This document shows, in pieces, positions 1 through 11,704 of a stretch of DNA of 64,000 bases (the first letter of the stretch is position 1; the number at the start of each line of letters is the position of its first letter). Below the pieces are notes generated by a model that did no database searches, was not told the origin of the DNA, and saw only the letters and a program-made list of their open reading frames with translations. Made by a program: the position numbers and the translations under genes. This DNA comes from Sipunculus nudus (taxonomy: Eukaryota > Annelida > Sipuncula > Golfingiida > Sipunculidae), in the NCBI GenBank assembly GCA_026874595.1, contig CM049309.1, positions 96,124,723-96,188,722 of the forward strand. Reading direction: 5' to 3'.

Positions 1-345
1 ACAGACCTCATTTCTGGCATGTACAAAGGAACTATAAAGAGGAATATTTATTGTAAATATGAGAAAAAACAGATGAGTGGTTTTGATATTAGGCAGTCCT
101 AAAGTGTGAAAATAGGTTTTTAATAAAAAATCGAGGTTTTTCCTTAATTTCTCAAAGGAACAAAGTTGCAAAGACCCAGTTTTCAGCTTAGTAGGAGATC
201 TTGGGGACATCTAACATTATGCCAACAACCTGGGGAGCATAGAGAGCTGCACTGAATGACCTACAGTGACCAAAGTGGACTGCTTGACAATGTAAGGGAA
301 TACAACAAGAGCCTCCTGAACCTTTGACCTTATGGCCCTAAAATA
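1..345 (-). repeat. Dispersed repeat family A, fragment cut by the window edge
   Basis: AT-rich non-coding repeat. The stretch from ATTTCTGGCATGTACA through TTGGGGACATCTAACATT recurs almost word for word at 19,100-19,320 and, inverted, at 5,700-5,900. At about 225 it changes to a second segment (GGGGAGCATAGAGAG ... AACAAGAGCCTCC) that also recurs near 21,910-22,000 and, inverted, at 6,285-6,380. The same junction is seen at 6,360-6,390, so the family is built of head-to-tail monomers. No coding content was recognised. Confidence 0.75.
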
Positions 346-354
346 AAAAGGAAA

Positions 355-1160
355 CTTCCCCTATTGGCAGGTGCACCATATGTTGATGATGGAAGGATTG
401 AGATGAAAAGTTTGGCTTAAAATACATCCACAATCTTTCTGAAGTAGTGGGTCCTGTGACCTTGACCTTTGATCTCATGACCCCAGAATCAAAAGGATTA
501 TTACATTATTGGTGGGTCATATATAAGTCAAAATTGAAACCAATATGTCAATTCAAACTGGAGTTATCATCCAGAAACAAATATGCGGACAGATGGGCCC
601 CTGTGGCGATGACCTTTGACCTTGTGACCCCCAAATCAATCAGTTTCTTCCCCTATTGGCAGGTTAGCAATATCTTGAAGATGGAAGGTTTGGGATGAAA
701 AGTTTGGCTTAAAATGCATACACATTCCTTTAAAAGAAATGAGTCCTATGACCATGACCTATGAGCTTTGGACACTTAAATGACAGGGTTTTTACTATAG
801 TGGTGAGCCATGTATAAGTTAAGTTTAAAACCAATATGTCAGACTAAACTGGAGTTATCATCTGGAAACTAATTTGTGAACAGATGGTCCCTGTGACCTT
901 GACCTTTGACCTTGTGACCCCAAATATATTTATGCTCTCCCTATACTGGCAAGTCAGCTAAATGTGCAAGATAGAAAGTTTGGGATGAAAAGCTTGGCTT
1001 AAAATGCAGCCATAATCTTTTTAAATAAGTGACTCTTGTGACCTTGAACTCTGACCTCATGACCCAAAAAGCATTCAGGTTCTTTCTTTAGAGGTGGGCC
1101 ATGTATGAGTCATGATTGAAATCCATATGGAGTTATCATCTGGAAACAAATTTGTGTATA
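355..1160 (+). repeat. Tandem repeat, about 290-bp unit, ~2.7 copies
   Basis: Three successive copies share CCCCTATTGGCAGGT (or CTATACTGGCAAGTC), GATGAAAAGTTTGGCTTAAA and GGAGTTATCATC; the first motif recurs near 361, 650 and 945. Each copy carries a cluster of TGACC half-sites, including exact TGACCTTTGACCT at about 610 and 900. A related piece is at 56,470-56,830. Short open frames here are interrupted and not conserved as protein, so no gene is called. Confidence 0.75.
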
Positions 1161-1421
1161 TGGACGTATGAACAGAAAGACAGAACGGGGGGTTACTATA
1201 GGGCATCCACTTGTGATCAATAAACACACCAGGTTTTGGGACACTAGATGGAATCATAGCTGAGAAACTGACTGTTTGTTGTCATTTTATAGTAAAATAA
1301 AATATTTGTAAAAATAAGAAAAAAACAGATTGCGCCACCACTTTTCGGGAACTGTCAAAACTAGTCATGGTCAATAATCAAGACAAGTTTCATGACAATC
1401 CACGCATTAACTAGAATATGG

Positions 1422-1440
1422 GTAGTCGACAAGCGACTAC
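1422..1440 (-). other. Helitron 3'-terminal hairpin, copy 1
   Basis: Perfect 7-bp stem GTAGTCG/CGACTAC with loop ACAAG, 11 nt from the CTAG terminus at 1,411. The hairpin recurs at 4,835-4,854 (last base changed) and, with changes in both arms, at 11,912-11,930. Confidence 0.8.
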
Positions 1441-1599
1441 TTGTATCCGCCTAAATCAGAGTGGAACGGTTGAAGTGTTGCATATTAGCATGGATGTCTG
1501 CAGCCAAATTGTGTATGTAGGTTGCGCTACCTACCAAAAAATCCAGAAAGCTCTATACACATGCAAAACTTTGGCCCAATCGGTCAAACGGTTCCCAAG

Positions 1600-3010
1600 A
1601 TATGAGCTTGGATATCTGCTGCATAAACTAGAATGCAGGTGGCGCCACCTGTCATAAAATCAAGAGAGCTCTCGGGGATGTATAAACTTGCAAAATTTTA
1701 GGCAGATATGTCAAACCACTGCCGAGATATGAGTGATTTTATCCCATGGCAGACAAACAGATGGGAGCTGTGCAAACATGGCTGCAGGTGGCGCCACCAG
1801 TTTTGCGTATGATAAAGAGCTATGTGAGATTTATACACATGCAAAATTTTGGCCCAATCGGTCAAACGGTTCCCTAGATATGAGCTTGGATGTCTGCAGC
1901 GTAAACTTGATTGTAGGTGGCGCCACCTGTCATAAAATCAATAAAGCTATCCAGGATGTTTACGCATGCCGAATTTCAGGTGAATTAGTCAAACCACTGC
2001 AGAGATATGAGTGATTTTAACCCAAGGCAGACGAACAGATGGACACTGTGCAAACATGGTTGCAGGTGGTGCCACCATTTTCGGTGTATGTTATAAAGCT
2101 CTCCAAGGGCTACATTTGTGCAAAAAAAATTTTCCTGATCGGTCAAACGGTTCCCTAGATATGAGCTTGGATGTCTGCAGCGTAAACGTGAATGTAGGTG
2201 GCGCCACCTGTCATAAAATCAGAAAAGCTATCCAGGATGTATACGCATGCCAAATTTCAGGTGAATTAGTCAAGTCACTGCAGAGATATGAGTGATTTTA
2301 ACCCAAGGCAGACAAACAGATGGACACTGTGCAAACATGGTTGCAGGTAGCGCCACCATTTTTGGTGTATGTTATAAAGCTCTCCAAGGGCTACATTTGT
2401 GCAAAAGAATTTTCCTGATCGGTCAAACGGTTCCCGAGATATGAGCTTTGATGTCTGCAGCGTAAACGTGAATGTAGGTGGCGCCACCTGTCATAAAATC
2501 AGAAAAGCTATCCAGGATGTATACGCATGCCAAATTTCAGGTGAATTAGTCAAGTCACTGCAGAGATATGAGTGATTTTAACCCAAGGCAGACAAACAGA
2601 TGGACACTGTGCAAACATGGTTGCAGGTGGCGCCACCATTTTTGGTGTATGTTATAAAGCTCTCCAAGGGCTACATTTGTGCAAAAGAATTTTCCTGATC
2701 GGTCAAACGGTTCCCGAGATATGAGCTTGGATGTCTGCAGCGTAAACGTGAATGTAGGTGGCGCCACCTGTCATAAAATCAGTAAAGCTATCCAGGATGT
2801 TTACGCATGCCCAATTTCAGGTGAATTAGTCAAGTCACTGCAGAGATATGAGTGATTTTAACCCAAGGCAGACGAACAGATGGACACTGTGCAAACATGG
2901 TTGCAGGTGGCGCCACCATTTTTGGTGTATGTTATAAAGCTCTCCGAGGGCTACATTTGTGCAAAAAAATTTTCCTGATCGGTCAAACGGTTCCCGAGAT
3001 ATGTGGGTTT
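1600..3010 (-). repeat. Dimeric tandem array inside Helitron copy 1 (~280 bp = two ~140-bp halves)
   Basis: The 12-bp palindrome GGTGGCGCCACC, or a one-base variant, occurs near 1,638, 1,787, 1,917, 2,065, 2,199, 2,345, 2,478, 2,626, 2,757 and 2,906. Spacing alternates about 148 and 131 bp, giving a ~280-bp higher-order unit of two diverged halves that share AAGCT.TCCA and GAGATATGAG. Short open frames repeat once per unit but end in stops at unit joints. They are by-products of the repeat, not genes. Confidence 0.85.
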
Positions 3011-3246
3011 ATGTGTGGAAACAGACGCACAAACGGACGCAGAGTGCAAAGGAAAGGTCAGAGGTCAAAACAAAATCGGGGCGCAGCAGTTCACATGTGA
3101 CCCGAACATAATCCCGGGTTTCGGAAAATTCCGCCCAGCGGTTACGGAGGAGTTCTACGGACACCTACGCGGCGGCGGCGGCGGCTGCGGCGGCGGCGTG
3201 CAGCTGAAAACATAGTATCCGCAAAACTCTGTTTTGGCGAATACAA

Positions 3247-3480
3247 TTATCAAGATATTGGAGGTTTTGTATTAAATTTTTTATTATTCTGGGGGGTATT
3301 TACAAGCCCCATAGCTCAGACGATATAAGTCACAGTGACCTAATTTCAGGTTTCCAAGGAGATTTTTTATTGACATCCCTGGATGTTCAGTAAGAAAATT
3401 CTAGGACCAGCAGTTACTATTTGTGCCCTGCTAATGGACGACCGGACAGCTGGACGGCCAGACTGCCGACAGACAAAGCG
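3247..3480 (+). repeat. Family D unit fragment flanking Helitron copy 1
   Basis: Contains GCCCCATAGCTCAGACGATAT, CCTAATTTCAGGTTTCC and ATTTGTGCCCTGCTAA, the same string of motifs as each ~330-bp unit at 15.2-17.2 kb. The other half of this unit lies at 1,330-1,410, left of the Helitron. It ends in a CGGACAGCTGGACGGCCAG stretch like the one at 17,220. Confidence 0.7.
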
Positions 3481-4439
3481 CCATTCCTATACCTCAGTTG
3501 ACTTACAGTCAGCTGAGCTAAAAAACCTATCATATTCACTTTTGAACACTGTAACATTACTGTCTACATGACACCTATGACAATTGTTAACATTATAGAC
3601 ATAATAGAGCTTGTCTTTAAGATCTGATTTTTTTATCGCATTTAAATTTTTTTTTTACGATGTATCAGAAATAAAAGATAAGTAATCTCAGCTGTGAAAC
3701 AAATACATGTGTTAAAAAATAACCCCAGGATCAAAACAAACCAATATATTATACATGGAGCAAATTGGAGTTGGGAATGTTTAATTTTATTAACTGAAAT
3801 AAAGGAATCAGTAATATAAATTTTGATTATTTACCCAGTATCATGTATACAGCTGATACAGCCATGAGTCTTTATGTCATTAGTCAGACACTGACATCTT
3901 TAATGAGCACTTGTCTGAATAATATTTAACATTTTTTTTAAGTTTAATTTTTTTAAAATTTTGTAATAAATATAAACAAACAAACTAAACACCTGAAAAA
4001 GACCTGGAAATTTAGATTAATTTAATATAATCAACTGCATCCTTGTCTATCATTAACTTGCTTTATATAATCCCTATTAGTAAACAACAATTTGATTTAT
4101 TTATTTTTCATTTTTATGATTGAAATGAAAAATACCCAATGGTGACTGCATGGTGTCATTTAGAAATACATTTTCGGCTATCCATGGAACATCCATAGAA
4201 CATCAGTAATTGCTAGGTAATACTCTGTTACTCATTAACTATAAAATTCCTTTTTCCATTAATTCTCTTAAAGCTGTTATTATAAACAATTATTTTTTTT
4301 TTTAATTATAGTTTGTTGTTATGTTTATGGCCAAAACAACTACTAAAGGATGGGGGTTGGACAGTTAAATCCAGCTGAAGCCATCTCAAGCATGCATAAT
4401 TTGCCTGAAAGGTCAATAAGGGGACATATTAAGGGGGCT
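3481..4439. other. AT-rich stretch, no gene seen
   Basis: Homopolymer-rich intergenic DNA. The only recognisable piece is GAATGTTTAATTTTATTAACTGAAATAAA near 3,775-3,803 (two short motifs: TTAATTTTATT, GAAATAAA), which resembles the end of the inverted arm at 20,400-20,446. Confidence 0.5.
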
Positions 4440-4824
4440 TCATTATAGCCTAGGTGTGACATGGTCTCATAAAAACTTGAATAAAAGCTACAGTTTTTGG
4501 TCAATTCCTTTCAAACTCCAGAAATTAGAAGCTGATATCCTTATGTGTGCATGATATGAAAATTCAAATTGAATACTGGGAAAAAATGTGCCATGGCCAA
4601 AGTATTTCAAAATTTAAGGTACAGATTTTATATTAATGCAAATAACTTTAATATTAAATTTGAAAAATTCAGATCTAATTTTTGGTATACAATTGATCTT
4701 GATCAAATGAAGTAATATTCCTCAAAAAAGTCTCCAGCTTCAGTAATTCCTATGTTAAATGAGTAAATATATTTCCTAATTTGTTTACAATATGCATTAT
4801 GTCTGGGCCGATAACTTCAACAAA
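4440..4824 (-). repeat. Family A fragment
   Basis: Shares GCCATGGCCAAAGT, AAATTTAAGGTAC, TTCAGATCTAATTTT and GGGCCGATAACTTCAACAAA with the copies at 18.7-19.1 and 22.1-22.35 kb. It is interrupted at 4,824/4,825 by Helitron copy 3; the uninterrupted version ACTTCAACAAATTATGCAA is at about 22,338. Confidence 0.7.
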
Positions 4825-5548
4825 CTTGAATACGGGTAGTCGACAAGCGACTATGTGTATCCGCCGAAACCAGAGTAGGACAGGTGAAGTGAGGCATGGA
4901 TTGAGTGGCAAGTGGAAATAGAGAGAGGTGTTTTGCATATTAGAATGGATGTCTGCAGCCGAAATGTGTATGTAGGTGGCACCACCTGCCACAAAATCCA
5001 GAAAGTTATACCTGTTGTATACAATTGCAGAATTTTAGGCAGATAAGTCAAACCAGTCCTGAGATAGAAGCCTGGGTGTCTGCAGCCTGAACATGAAAGA
5101 AGGTGGTGCCACCTGCCACAAAATTGAGAAAGCTATCCAAGATGTATATACATGCAAAATTTCAGGCAGATAAGTCAAACCATTGCGGAGATATGAGTGA
5201 TTTTATCCCACAGCAGACAAACAGACTGACAATGTGCAAAAATGTTTGCAGGTGGCACCACCAGCTGCGAGTATGATAAAGAGCTATGTAAGATCTATAC
5301 CCAAGCAAAATTTCAGGAGGACACTTCAAACCAGTCCTTAGATATAAGCCTGGTTGTCTGCAGCCTGAACGTGAAAGTAGGTGGCGCCACCTGCCAGAAA
5401 ATCAAGAAAGCTATCCAGGATGAATACACATGCAAAATTTCAGGTGAATAAGCCCATTCACTGCAGAAACGTGAGTAATTTTATCCCAAAGCAGATGAAC
5501 AGATGGATGCTGTGCAAAAATGGTTGCAGTTGGCGCAACCATTTATAG
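4825..5548 (-). mobile_element. Helitron (family B), copy 3, truncated
   Basis: The 3' end reads CTTG (instead of CTAG) on the minus strand next to the GTAGTCG hairpin, then the TGTATCCGCC subterminal repeat and GGTGGCACCACC/GGTGGCGCCACC boxes near 4,976, 5,103, 5,252 and 5,380. The insertion point is again A|T, in a family A sequence. The 5' end is missing: family A sequence with its own hairpin end begins at 5,549. Confidence 0.7.
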
Positions 5549-6905
5549 CTCAGCTGACTATAAGTCATCTGAGCTATAGTCGTGGTCCATTGTCCGTTGT
5601 CCGTCCGTCTGTCTGTCCGTCCGTCCGTCCGGATGTCCGTCCGTAAGACTGGCACGTTTCGACACCGTTGGACCTACGAATCTGAAATTCGGCATACAGT
5701 TAGATGTCCCCAAAATCTCCTACCATGCCGAAAATTGGGTCAATAGGACTTCGTTCCTTTGAGATATTAAGGAAAAACCTCAATTTTTTATTAGAAATCT
5801 ATTTTCACACTTCAGGACTGCCTAATATCAAAACCACTCATCTGGTTTTCTTCATATTTACCATAAATGTTCCTCTATATAGTTCTAATGTACATGCCAG
5901 ATATTAAGTCAGTATTATATAATTAAAAAAAGTTATGGGCCCAAACATAATGGACTTTGTAAAAAAATCAGGAAGACATTTGGTCACTTAAGACCAAAAG
6001 TGTTAAAGGTAGGGACTTTTTTCCAATAATACAACTTTAATTAATCAAAATTTAATTGTATACCAAAAATTAGATCAAAATCTGTTAAATTTTTTTAAAT
6101 ATTGGCAAAAATATAAAATTGGTACCTTAAATTTTGCCCAACTTTGGCCACGGCACATTTTTTTCCTGTAAGTACTGTGGATTTAATTTTCACAGCATGT
6201 ATACATAAGGATTTAATCTGTTCAAATCTGAAATTTGAAAATAAAAGCTGCAAAATTAGGCTAATTATTGAATTTTTTTGGAGGCTCTTGTTGTATTCCC
6301 TTACATTGTCAAGCAGTCCACTTCGATGACTGTAGGTCATTCAGTGCACATCTCTATGCTCCCCAGGCTGTTGGCATAATTTTAGATGTCCCCAAAATCT
6401 CCTACCATACCGAAAATTGGGTCATTAGGACTTTGTTCCTTCGAGATATTAAGGAAAAAAACTCATTTTCCATAAAAAAAGCCATTGTTACACTTGAAGG
6501 CTGCCTAATATCAAAACCACTGATCTGTTTTTGTTCGTATATAGTATTCACATTCTTTCATACATTTTCTATGAACTTACCAAAAATTAGGTCAGTATTG
6601 GGTATTATTTTGAAGTTATGGGCCAAAACATAATGCAATTTTTTAAAAAATCAGGAAATATATTTACTCACCTAACAAGAGAATTGCTGAACCTAGAGAC
6701 TTTTTTTCAGGATTATAACTTTATTTAATCAAGATTCAATTATTTACCCAAAATTAGATCTGAATTTTGCAAATTTTTCAAGTTATTAGCATAAATAAAA
6801 AATCAATACCTTAAATTTTGTCCAACTTTGGCACTGTTGATTTAATTTTCACAGCATATATACATAAGGATTTAATCTTTTAAAATCTGAAATTTCAAAT
6901 AATTG
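5549..6905 (+). repeat. Family A, long copy with terminal hairpin and internal partial duplication
   Basis: Begins with an imperfect 29-bp palindrome (AGCTCAGCTGACTATAAGTC / ATCTGAGCT), followed by a GTCCGTCCG microsatellite and about 800 bp of the shared AT-rich body. At 6,380 the body restarts at AGATGTCCCCAAAATC and runs again to about 6,905. The order hairpin, ACGG-type microsatellite, body is the same at 18.7-19.46 kb on the other strand. It looks like a mobile element, but target duplications are not clear. Confidence 0.7.
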
Positions 6906-7459
6906 ATTGGAAAGAATATCTTTTATTCATGTTTTCATACACCATGTCAAGTGTTGTTTACATCTAGCCCACCTAGTAGTACAGCCTTCACTTGCATTAT
7001 GTAACCCACCCCAGGCAGCTTGCCTTGGGTCAGCTTGGTCACTACCAGCAGGCTTCCCCTGTGCCCTGCACTCCCTCCCCCCCCCCCCCCCCCCCCCCCC
7101 AGATGGTGCATAAACTAGATGAATGTTATTATTTTCTGTATTTGATTCATTCTTATTCCAGGTTATGCTACATTTTAGATTTTGTATTGTACCACCAGGG
7201 TTACAATGATTAAAGTGTACATTTAATTGTGTCCACAAAGTGGTGTATTGCTATGAAAGTGTGGATGTTCATGAGATAAGTAATTCCTTACTTCAGAGGA
7301 GTAAAAACTTCACCAGGTGTGAAATTGACTATTAATTCCAGTAATAAATTAAAATTGGGATAGTAATTAGCACAATGATATTGTTTGTCCCTCATTCAAC
7401 CAACAGTGTATATACTTTATTTGAAAAGATGTTTTATTTTATCAAATTTACTGAATCTT
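6906..7459. other. No gene seen; poly-C run
   Basis: Contains a C homopolymer of about 20 bases at about 7,076-7,100, a likely source of sequencing length error. Nothing else was recognised. Confidence 0.5.
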
Positions 7460-8145
7460 TTATTTTATTTTGGTGATTAAAATTAAGCATGTACTGAAAA
7501 CTCCAATGTGCAAAACTTTTTAATAGTGATTCAAGGAATATTCTTGTAGATGCCATGTTGTGGCATTATTTTCTTTTAAATTCAGTTTAAACATTTATGA
7601 TTTAAAATAATAAAATATATGTGTATGCATAATATGACCCAATATGAGCTACACTCTGGATATATGATGATTGCAACTTTTGCGACATTTCTAATATTTT
7701 AACTTATAGTTTCAGTTTTATACTCTGTATATATAATGATTGCAACTTTTGCAACAATTCTAATATTTTAACTTATATTTTCAGGTTTTTTTATTAAAAA
7801 TTTATAAAACCTGTAAATAAAAAAAATGATTCAGATAAAAACTTCTTAATGGAAAAAGTGGATATGCTTAAAAAAAATAGGCTTATATATAAACTTAAAT
7901 GCATTATTCCCTTGAAAGTGAAATAAAGGTATTAGTCCATTCTGTCCACTTGCCTGTCCATCTGTAAATTTTCATATGCATTACAGTATCTCAAAACTTT
8001 TACTCTTTTTCTTCATGACAGTCTTGTCAGAGTATTAGTTTGCAATCGTATATTTAGAACTTTACTATAACCAAGTAGGAGGGCTCCTTTCCTCTTAGAT
8101 TTTCATATTCTTATATAAATGAAAAACATTACAATAGAATATTTC
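7460..8145 (+). repeat. Left arm of a long inverted repeat (partner 19,838-20,446)
   Basis: Matches 19,838-20,446 in inverted orientation, for example GTCTTGTCAGAGTATTAGTT at about 8,022 against the reverse complement near 19,950, and GTGGATATGCTTAAAAAAAA at 7,857 against 20,115. This arm has an extra ~80-bp tandem duplication (ATGATTGCAACTTTTGC near 7,668 and 7,736). The arms are about 11.7 kb apart. Confidence 0.75.
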
Positions 8146-8759
8146 TACATCCACCTTCGTGCTGCCCTCACTTTTCCCTTCTCCGAACCCCATCCCAAAG
8201 TCAGCCTCAGTAAGCAAGAACACGATGAATCAGATATATTCATACTTTAATATTTTGTATAACTATTCGTCCATAGGTACCTATGTACATGCCAGAAATT
8301 ATGTCAATATTGTGTAATATGTAGACATAGTGGGCATCACAATAATGTACCTTGTCAAGTCTAAAGAGATATTGTGTCATACAGTCACAAATTCATAAAT
8401 CACTTCATCAGCATAGTTAATCATAACATCATATCTGTCAAATTGAAAGCTTGCAGACTACCATACACTTTAGATCCTTCAACAAATAGCCTTATCATCA
8501 TTCTACTACTGCTTATTACTGCTGTCATTGCATTCATATTTGCTCAAATATATCACAATTTTCAACCCCTCCTAAATAAATAAAAAATAAACCACTATAT
8601 TTGACTCTATTAATCCATCAGTCAGGTTATTTCATTTATCATTTACTCACATATTACATTACATTCCTTTATAATAGCCCAACATGTCCATGATATTCAT
8701 AAGCTTTATCGACTCGATATAGTATCACAGTGGAGAAACATTTATAGTCCAATCACGAT
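8146..8759. other. No gene seen
   Basis: A 69-codon open frame at 8,374-8,583 has a hydrophobic middle (IIILLLLITAVIAFIFAQIY), but it starts and stops in low-complexity AT-rich DNA and has no recognisable family. I do not call it a gene. Confidence 0.4.
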
Positions 8760-8791
8760 CAGCTGAGCGCCGTGACCCATGGGTCCCTTGT
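8760..8791 (+). repeat. Terminal-type motif with GACCCATGGGTC palindrome
   Basis: CAGCTGAGCGCC, then GACCCATGGGTC, then CCTTGT. The same 32-bp motif occurs in this orientation at 56,840 and 60,571, and inverted at 11,188 (degenerate), 17,309, 17,591 and 19,779. It marks repeat borders each time, so it is probably the end of a mobile element. Confidence 0.6.
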
Positions 8792-8945
8792 TTATGTATG
8801 TTATAAAGCTATCCAAGGGCTACATTTGTGTAAAAAATTTTTCCAGATAAGTCAAACGAGTCAACAGATATGTGGCTTAATGTGTCAAAACAGCCCCGGT
8901 CAAAAACATAATATCTGCAAAACTTTGTTTCAGGAGATAAAATTA
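8792..8945 (-). mobile_element. Helitron (family B) 5'-end fragment
   Basis: Shares GTATGTTATAAAGCTATCCA, GGGCTACATTTGTG and the ATATCTGCAAAACT-TTGTTTC end with copies 1 and 2 (compare 2,930-3,245). It is joined directly to family A sequence at about 8,946. Confidence 0.55.
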
Positions 8946-9300
8946 CGCGATATTGACCTGAATTTTGGTATGTATTCAGGAAATGTGTGGAAAAATATGC
9001 ATATTTACTATGATCAAAAACAGATCAGTAGTTTTGATATTATGCAGTCTTGAAATGTAACAATGGGTTTTAATGGAAAACGGAGGTTTTTCCTTAATAA
9101 TTCAAAGGAATGAAGTCCTAGTGACCCAATTTTTGATACTGTATGAGATTTTGGGGACATCTAACTGTATGCTGAATTTCAGATTAGTAGGTCTAAGGGT
9201 TTCAAAACATGCCAGTTTAACGGAGGGACAGACGGACAGACAGCCGACAGACAAAGGACCCTGACTATAGATCTGATGACTTATAGTCAGCTGAGCTAAA
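8946..9300 (-). repeat. Family A fragment with hairpin end
   Basis: Body from GATATTGACCTGAATTTTGG to GGGGACATCTAA, then a GGACAGACGGACAGAC microsatellite and the imperfect hairpin TGATGACTTATAGTCAGCTGAGCT at about 9,270-9,297. Confidence 0.7.
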
Positions 9301-9660
9301 AAGGACAGACAGACTGGTAGACAAACAATATTACACAACTGAATAAATAAATTGCTTTCAAATTGCAGGCTTTAATAGCTTAAATCCATACACAAATAGC
9401 ATATGAAAGTTATTTCAACAGTGCTTATAGGAAAAATTTCATAATTAATATATATTCAACCTGCAATGCCATAGTATCCCTAAACAGTATCCCCCCCCCC
9501 CTTTAAGAATAGGCCCTCCCCCCCTCTTCAGCAGCATACACTGACACTTGGCAAGCAACTATGGTTTCTTCCATCTATCAACTTGATAAACAATATTTTT
9601 CACCAAATATAGGGGCCAATATTATGAATCTCTCTTGAAAAAAAAGCAATAATTTGTTTT

Positions 9661-10140
9661 ATGGAAACAGGAAGGTAGGTGGTGCCACCTGTCTGGTTAA
9701 CGAGAAAAATTTTCCAAGATGGATAGACATGCAAAATTTAAGACTAATACCTTGACCCACTCCAGAGATATGAGCAATTTACACCCAAAGCACCTATTCG
9801 GATTGACAACATAGGATAACAATTGCAGATGGCGCCATCAACCTTGAGTACAAGATGGAGGACTCCAAGATCTATGGATATACACAATTTCAGGCCAATA
9901 CTGATGAACATTCCTGAGGAAAGGGAATTAATTTATTCTATCCCGGAAGGTAGGTGGCACCACCTGTCTGGTGTATGTAACAACTTTCCAAGATGGATGA
10001 ACATCCCAAATTTCAGACCAAAACCTGGACCACCGAAAAACGATTGCAGATAGTGCCACCAGTCTTGAGTACATGATGGAAAAGTCAATGATCTATGGAT
10101 ATGCACAATTTCAGGCAAATAAAGCATCAAATCGACCCTT
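9661..10140 (+). repeat. Degenerate array carrying GGTGGYGCCACC boxes
   Basis: Boxes or variants near 9,677, 9,826, 9,952 and 10,045, with shared text such as CAAGATCTATGGATA and CACAATTTCAGGC. It is related to, but diverged from, the Helitron-internal dimer. The 9,301-9,660 stretch before it holds nothing recognisable. Confidence 0.6.
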
Positions 10141-10439
10141 TGGCATTACAACCAGATCACTGGTACCAGAGTGTCATTGCATCTAAGTCTGAGGAACATA
10201 TTATAAGGCCTTATGAAGATGCAAATATTTTCATCATTTCTGACAACACTTTATGGCCATCAGGTACACTGTCAATCAACATAAACCAGACCAATGGTTA
10301 GCATTTTTTGTGTACAATCTACCGAAACCAAACATGAGCAAGAAAAGTTCCATTAAACCCAGCACATTGGTAAACCCCTCTGCTTGGAGAATATGGGTCA
10401 CAGAGCATTTCTTGTTTATAAAAGAGACTTTTCATTGAC

Positions 10440-11187
10440 CTCCCAGTATTTGACATAAGAAGATTCTAGGTGCAATGGTTACAATTTGTGCCTTGTTGAC
10501 GGAAGTCCCTTTCATTTGAAGGTCTCAAACAGAGAAAAAAATACATAAAAACTCGAAAAAAATATAGGGGGCACCACCAGTGTTCAGGAACTGATTAAAC
10601 ACTCCATGATCAATATGCATGCAAAAAATTCTGGCCATCAGTGCATTAGTTATTCAGATAATGGAATTTTTGTATCAAATTTTTAATTATTCTTAGGAGT
10701 ACTTTTGAGCCCCATAGCTCAGAGGATATGAGTAACAGAAACCTTATTTCACATTTCCATGAAAACTTCATGGAAGCAGATTCTAGGTCAAACAGTGATG
10801 ATTTGTGCCCTGTAAACAGATTAGGCTTCATTTGAATGTCTCAAAAATAGAGAGAAAAATGTGTAAAAATTCAAAAAAATTAAGACGGTGCCACCAGTCT
10901 GCAGGAACTGATGAAACACTCCATGATCAATATGCATTCAAAAAAATCAATGCAATCAGTTATTCAGATACTGGAGCTTTTGAATCAAATTTTAATTATT
11001 CTGAGGGGTAATTTGAGCCCCATAACTCGTAGGATATGGGTAACAGAGACCTAATTTCACTTTTCCACAGAGACTTTTTCAGGACCACCCTTGAGGTTAA
11101 GTTAAAAGATTCCAGGTCCAGTCATTACGATTTGTGCCCTGTTAACAGATGACCACATCTTTTAAGGTCTCGTAAATAGAGAAAACT
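10440..11187 (+). repeat. Family D tandem units, first block
   Basis: Two ~320-bp units with boxes near 10,565 and 10,885, then AACTGATGAAACACTCCATG, AGCCCCATA(G/A)CTC, GGTAACAGA and TTTGTGCCCTGTTAACAGAT. They are followed by a degenerate GGCCCATGGGCC end motif at about 11,188-11,215. Confidence 0.75.
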
Positions 11188-11339
11188 AGTGGCCCATGGG
11201 CCATGACACTCAGCTGAATTCAAGGATTGTTGAATTCGATTACAAGATGGAGAGATCCAAGATCTATATACATGCTAACTTTCAGCTTAATACATTGAGT
11301 CACTCCTGAGATATCGGCTGTTATCTAAAAGACACCCAG

Positions 11340-11704
11340 ATTCAGACTGCCCAGAAAGATTTTTGCAGGTGGTGCCACCTGTCTTTGTTATGCACAACTA
11401 CAAAGGTGAGGGAACAACTATGCTGGGTTACGGAAGATCAGTCCAAGGGTCTCAGAGGAGTTCTCCAGAAACAAACACTGTTTTTGATCAAATTTTTAAT
11501 TATTTCGGGGGTACTTATGAGCCCGATAGCTCAGATGATATGGGTAACAGAGACCTGACCTAATTTCTTTCCTAAAGACTTTTCATGGAGCTCACTAGAT
11601 GTCAAGTATGAAGATTCTAGGTCAAGTGGTTACGATTTGTGCCCTGTTACAAGATGAGGCTTTATTTGAAAGTCTCAAAATGAGAAAAAAATGCGTACAA
11701 ATTA
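11340..11704 (+). repeat. Family D unit interrupted by family C
   Basis: GGTGGTGCCACC near 11,370, then the family D string through TTTGTGCCCTGTTA (11,636). It stops in the A-rich part GCGTACAAATTAAAA at 11,704, where family C begins. The unit resumes at 15,237 with AAATAGGTGGTGCCACCAG. Confidence 0.65.

Larger units (their letters stand above)
1411..3246 (-). mobile_element. Non-autonomous Helitron (family B), copy 1
   Basis: Read on the minus strand, the element ends in a hairpin (stem GTAGTCG, 5-nt loop, stem CGACTAC, 1,422-1,440), then seven bases and CTAG, the layout of a Helitron 3' terminus. The 5' side is at 3,246. Subterminal inverted repeats are visible: TGTATCCGCC near 1,441 and the matching GGCGAATACA near 3,236. 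The interior is a tandem array. No Rep/helicase is encoded, so it is non-autonomous. Flanks rejoin as GCATTA-A|TTAT, matching the family D sequence GCATTAGTTATTCAGAT, which gives the A|T insertion site expected of Helitrons. The overall plan (subterminal inverted repeats, tandem core, 3' hairpin) resembles HINE elements and oyster 'pearl' elements (from memory). Confidence 0.8.

Noticed and set aside
1733-3215. Repeated 90-codon frames in the Helitron core
   Set aside because: They repeat once per tandem unit, occur on both strands and end at unit joints; no signature of protein conservation.
5458-5655. Arg/Thr/Asp repeat frame on the minus strand
   Set aside because: It is the GTCCGTCCG microsatellite of the family A terminus.
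6907-7238. Proline- or glycine-rich frames over the poly-C run
   Set aside because: Homopolymer translation; frames on both strands through a run whose length is itself uncertain.
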